Source: a bacterium
GTDB taxonomy: Bacteria; UBA9089; JASEGY01
Assembly (NCBI GenBank): GCA_030019105.1
Contig: JASEGY010000169.1
Span: forward strand, 1 to 7,335
Length of the DNA stretch: 7,335 nt
Direction: 5' to 3'
The notes beneath the pieces were generated by a model. That model was not told the DNA's origin. It made no database searches and saw nothing but the letters and a program-made list of their open reading frames with translations. Position numbers and translations under genes: made by a program. The stretch's first letter is position 1, and each line of letters starts with the position of its first letter. This document shows, piece by piece, positions 6,982 to 7,335 of this stretch.

Positions 6982-7260
6982 TTATAGCCCAACCCTTTTC
7001 ATGGCTTCGGCAAGAGGAATAGTCTTTTTATCTTTGCGCTCCAACCTCTGTTGGGCCAGATTCTCAAGAAACAAGTCCTCGACTTCTTCAAGTAATTCTG
7101 TTATTTGCTGATACCGCTTATAGTTGATGACCGCCAGGACAGGCTTGTTTCTCTTAGTAAGGATAATATTCTTTTCTTTGGCAGTATTTAAGATATCGTT
7201 CAGGTGGGTTCTTAATTCAGAAAGCCCGACTAAGGTGGTTTCCTCCTTGACGGTAAACAT
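6982..7260 (-). CDS. Phd/YefM-family type II antitoxin
   Basis: This 92-residue protein starts at ATG 7260-7258 behind a near-ideal Shine-Dalgarno. It shows the Phd/YefM N-terminal fold: a first strand with a short helix containing LSELRTHLNDIL, then KEKNIILTKRNKPVLAVINYKRYQQI, with the conserved 'T-K-R-N-K-P-V-A-V-I' core and Tyr. The C-terminal part (ELLEEVEDLFLENLAQQRLE, then TIPLAEAMKRVGL) is the acidic, amphipathic toxin-wrapping tail, ending in the common xLxEAxxxxGL motif. It would bind and neutralise the toxin encoded 2 nt downstream and, in this family, usually represses its own operon through the N-terminal domain. Length is normal and no frame defect is seen. Confidence in the family is high; the toxin partner class is inferred from the adjacent frame-broken gene. 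Confidence 0.92.
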   Translation of the reverse strand: MFTVKEETTLVGLSELRTHLNDILNTAKEKNIILTKRNKPVLAVINYKRYQQITELLEEVEDLFLENLAQQRLERKDKKTIPLAEAMKRVGL

Positions 7261-7266
7261 AAACAG

Positions 7267-7273
7267 CCTCCTT
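7267..7273 (-). promoter_or_regulatory. Shine-Dalgarno of the antitoxin gene
   Basis: On the minus strand AAGGAGG (plus 7267-7273) precedes the ATG at 7260-7258 by six bases, a near-perfect anti-SD match and spacing. It fixes the antitoxin start. It also shows that the genome uses canonical SD initiation, in contrast to the SD-less long gene at 112. No convincing -35/-10 pair for the operon is seen in 7274-7335. Confidence 0.85.
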
Positions 7274-7285
7274 AGGATGCACTTA

Positions 7286-7300
7286 GAGCCTATCCCAAAA
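7286..7300. repeat. possible insertion-sequence end motif (tentative)
   Basis: GAGCCTATCCCAAAA on the plus strand resembles the terminal inverted repeat style (GAGCCTGTCCCAAAA) that I recall from several IS families. Only one copy is visible and no transposase is in the window, so this rests on memory of motif style alone. If real, the element would extend rightwards past the window edge and its tip would lie about 25 bp upstream of the antitoxin ATG. Confidence 0.25.
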
Positions 7301-7316
7301 CCTCTCCCGCGTGACC

Positions 7317-7331
7317 AGAAACCAGGTTTCT
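7317..7331. repeat. perfect short palindrome, AGAAACC-A-GGTTTCT
   Basis: Seven-base arms AGAAACC (7317-7323) and GGTTTCT (7325-7331) are perfect inverted copies around a single central base. The palindrome lies 57 bp upstream of the antitoxin start. It could be an operator for autoregulation of the toxin-antitoxin operon. Alternatively it is one copy of a dispersed palindromic repeat; I recall similar AGAAACC/GGTTTCT sequences being multicopy in some bacterial genomes. Only one full copy is within the window, and the sequence ends four bases later. Confidence 0.6.
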
Positions 7332-7335
7332 TGAA

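Noticed and set aside
6929..7111. Plus-strand 60-codon frame over the toxin-antitoxin junction
   Set aside because: It is antisense to the antitoxin and the toxin start, and its translation shows no family pattern.

Overview
The window is dominated by one very long plus-strand gene (112-6663, 2183 residues). It encodes a predicted surface lipoprotein built from about 16 tandem DUF11-type Ig-like repeats and ending in a CARDB-type domain. A small toxin-antitoxin pair of the Phd/YefM plus RelE/ParE type lies convergent to it on the minus strand (about 6678-7260). The antitoxin is intact and the toxin reading frame is broken. Both window edges carry short sequences that look like dispersed repeats or insertion-sequence ends, but neither edge contains enough to identify an element.

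Layout. 1-75: no gene; left-edge sequence of possible mobile origin. 76-104: a very good sigma70-type promoter (TTGACA, 17 bp, TATACT, with an extended TG). Its expected start point falls on or next to the ATG at 112, so the long gene may be read from a leaderless mRNA. 112-174: lipoprotein signal and lipidated Cys. 175-510: an N-terminal beta domain and Pro-rich linker. 511-3363: eight near-identical repeat units, the first seven exactly 357 bp each. 3364-5136: five diverged units of the same type. 5137-6249: three units of a second DUF11 subtype. 6250-6660: CARDB-like C-terminal domain with four of the six cysteines found after the lipobox. 6664-6677: a 14-bp gap between convergent stop codons. 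6678-7260: the toxin remnant and antitoxin. 7261-7335: an upstream region with a strong ribosome-binding site, an IS-end-like motif and a perfect palindrome.

Organism. Balanced GC, a canonical AAGGAGG Shine-Dalgarno, a lipoprotein signal with Gly at +2 (no inner-membrane retention signal) and a giant DUF11/CARDB protein all fit a Gram-negative-type bacterium. The combination is common in genomes of uncultured environmental phyla. I cannot name a taxon from the sequence.

How the parts fit. The long protein reads as a lipid-anchored stalk: a membrane-proximal N-terminal domain, a rod of Ig-like modules of adjustable length, and a disulfide-capable distal domain presumably exposed for binding. 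The toxin-antitoxin pair appears to be an unrelated accessory module. I see no clear new multi-gene system. The most unusual points are the leaderless promoter arrangement, the homogenised exact-length repeat array, and the toxin frame break beside an intact antitoxin.
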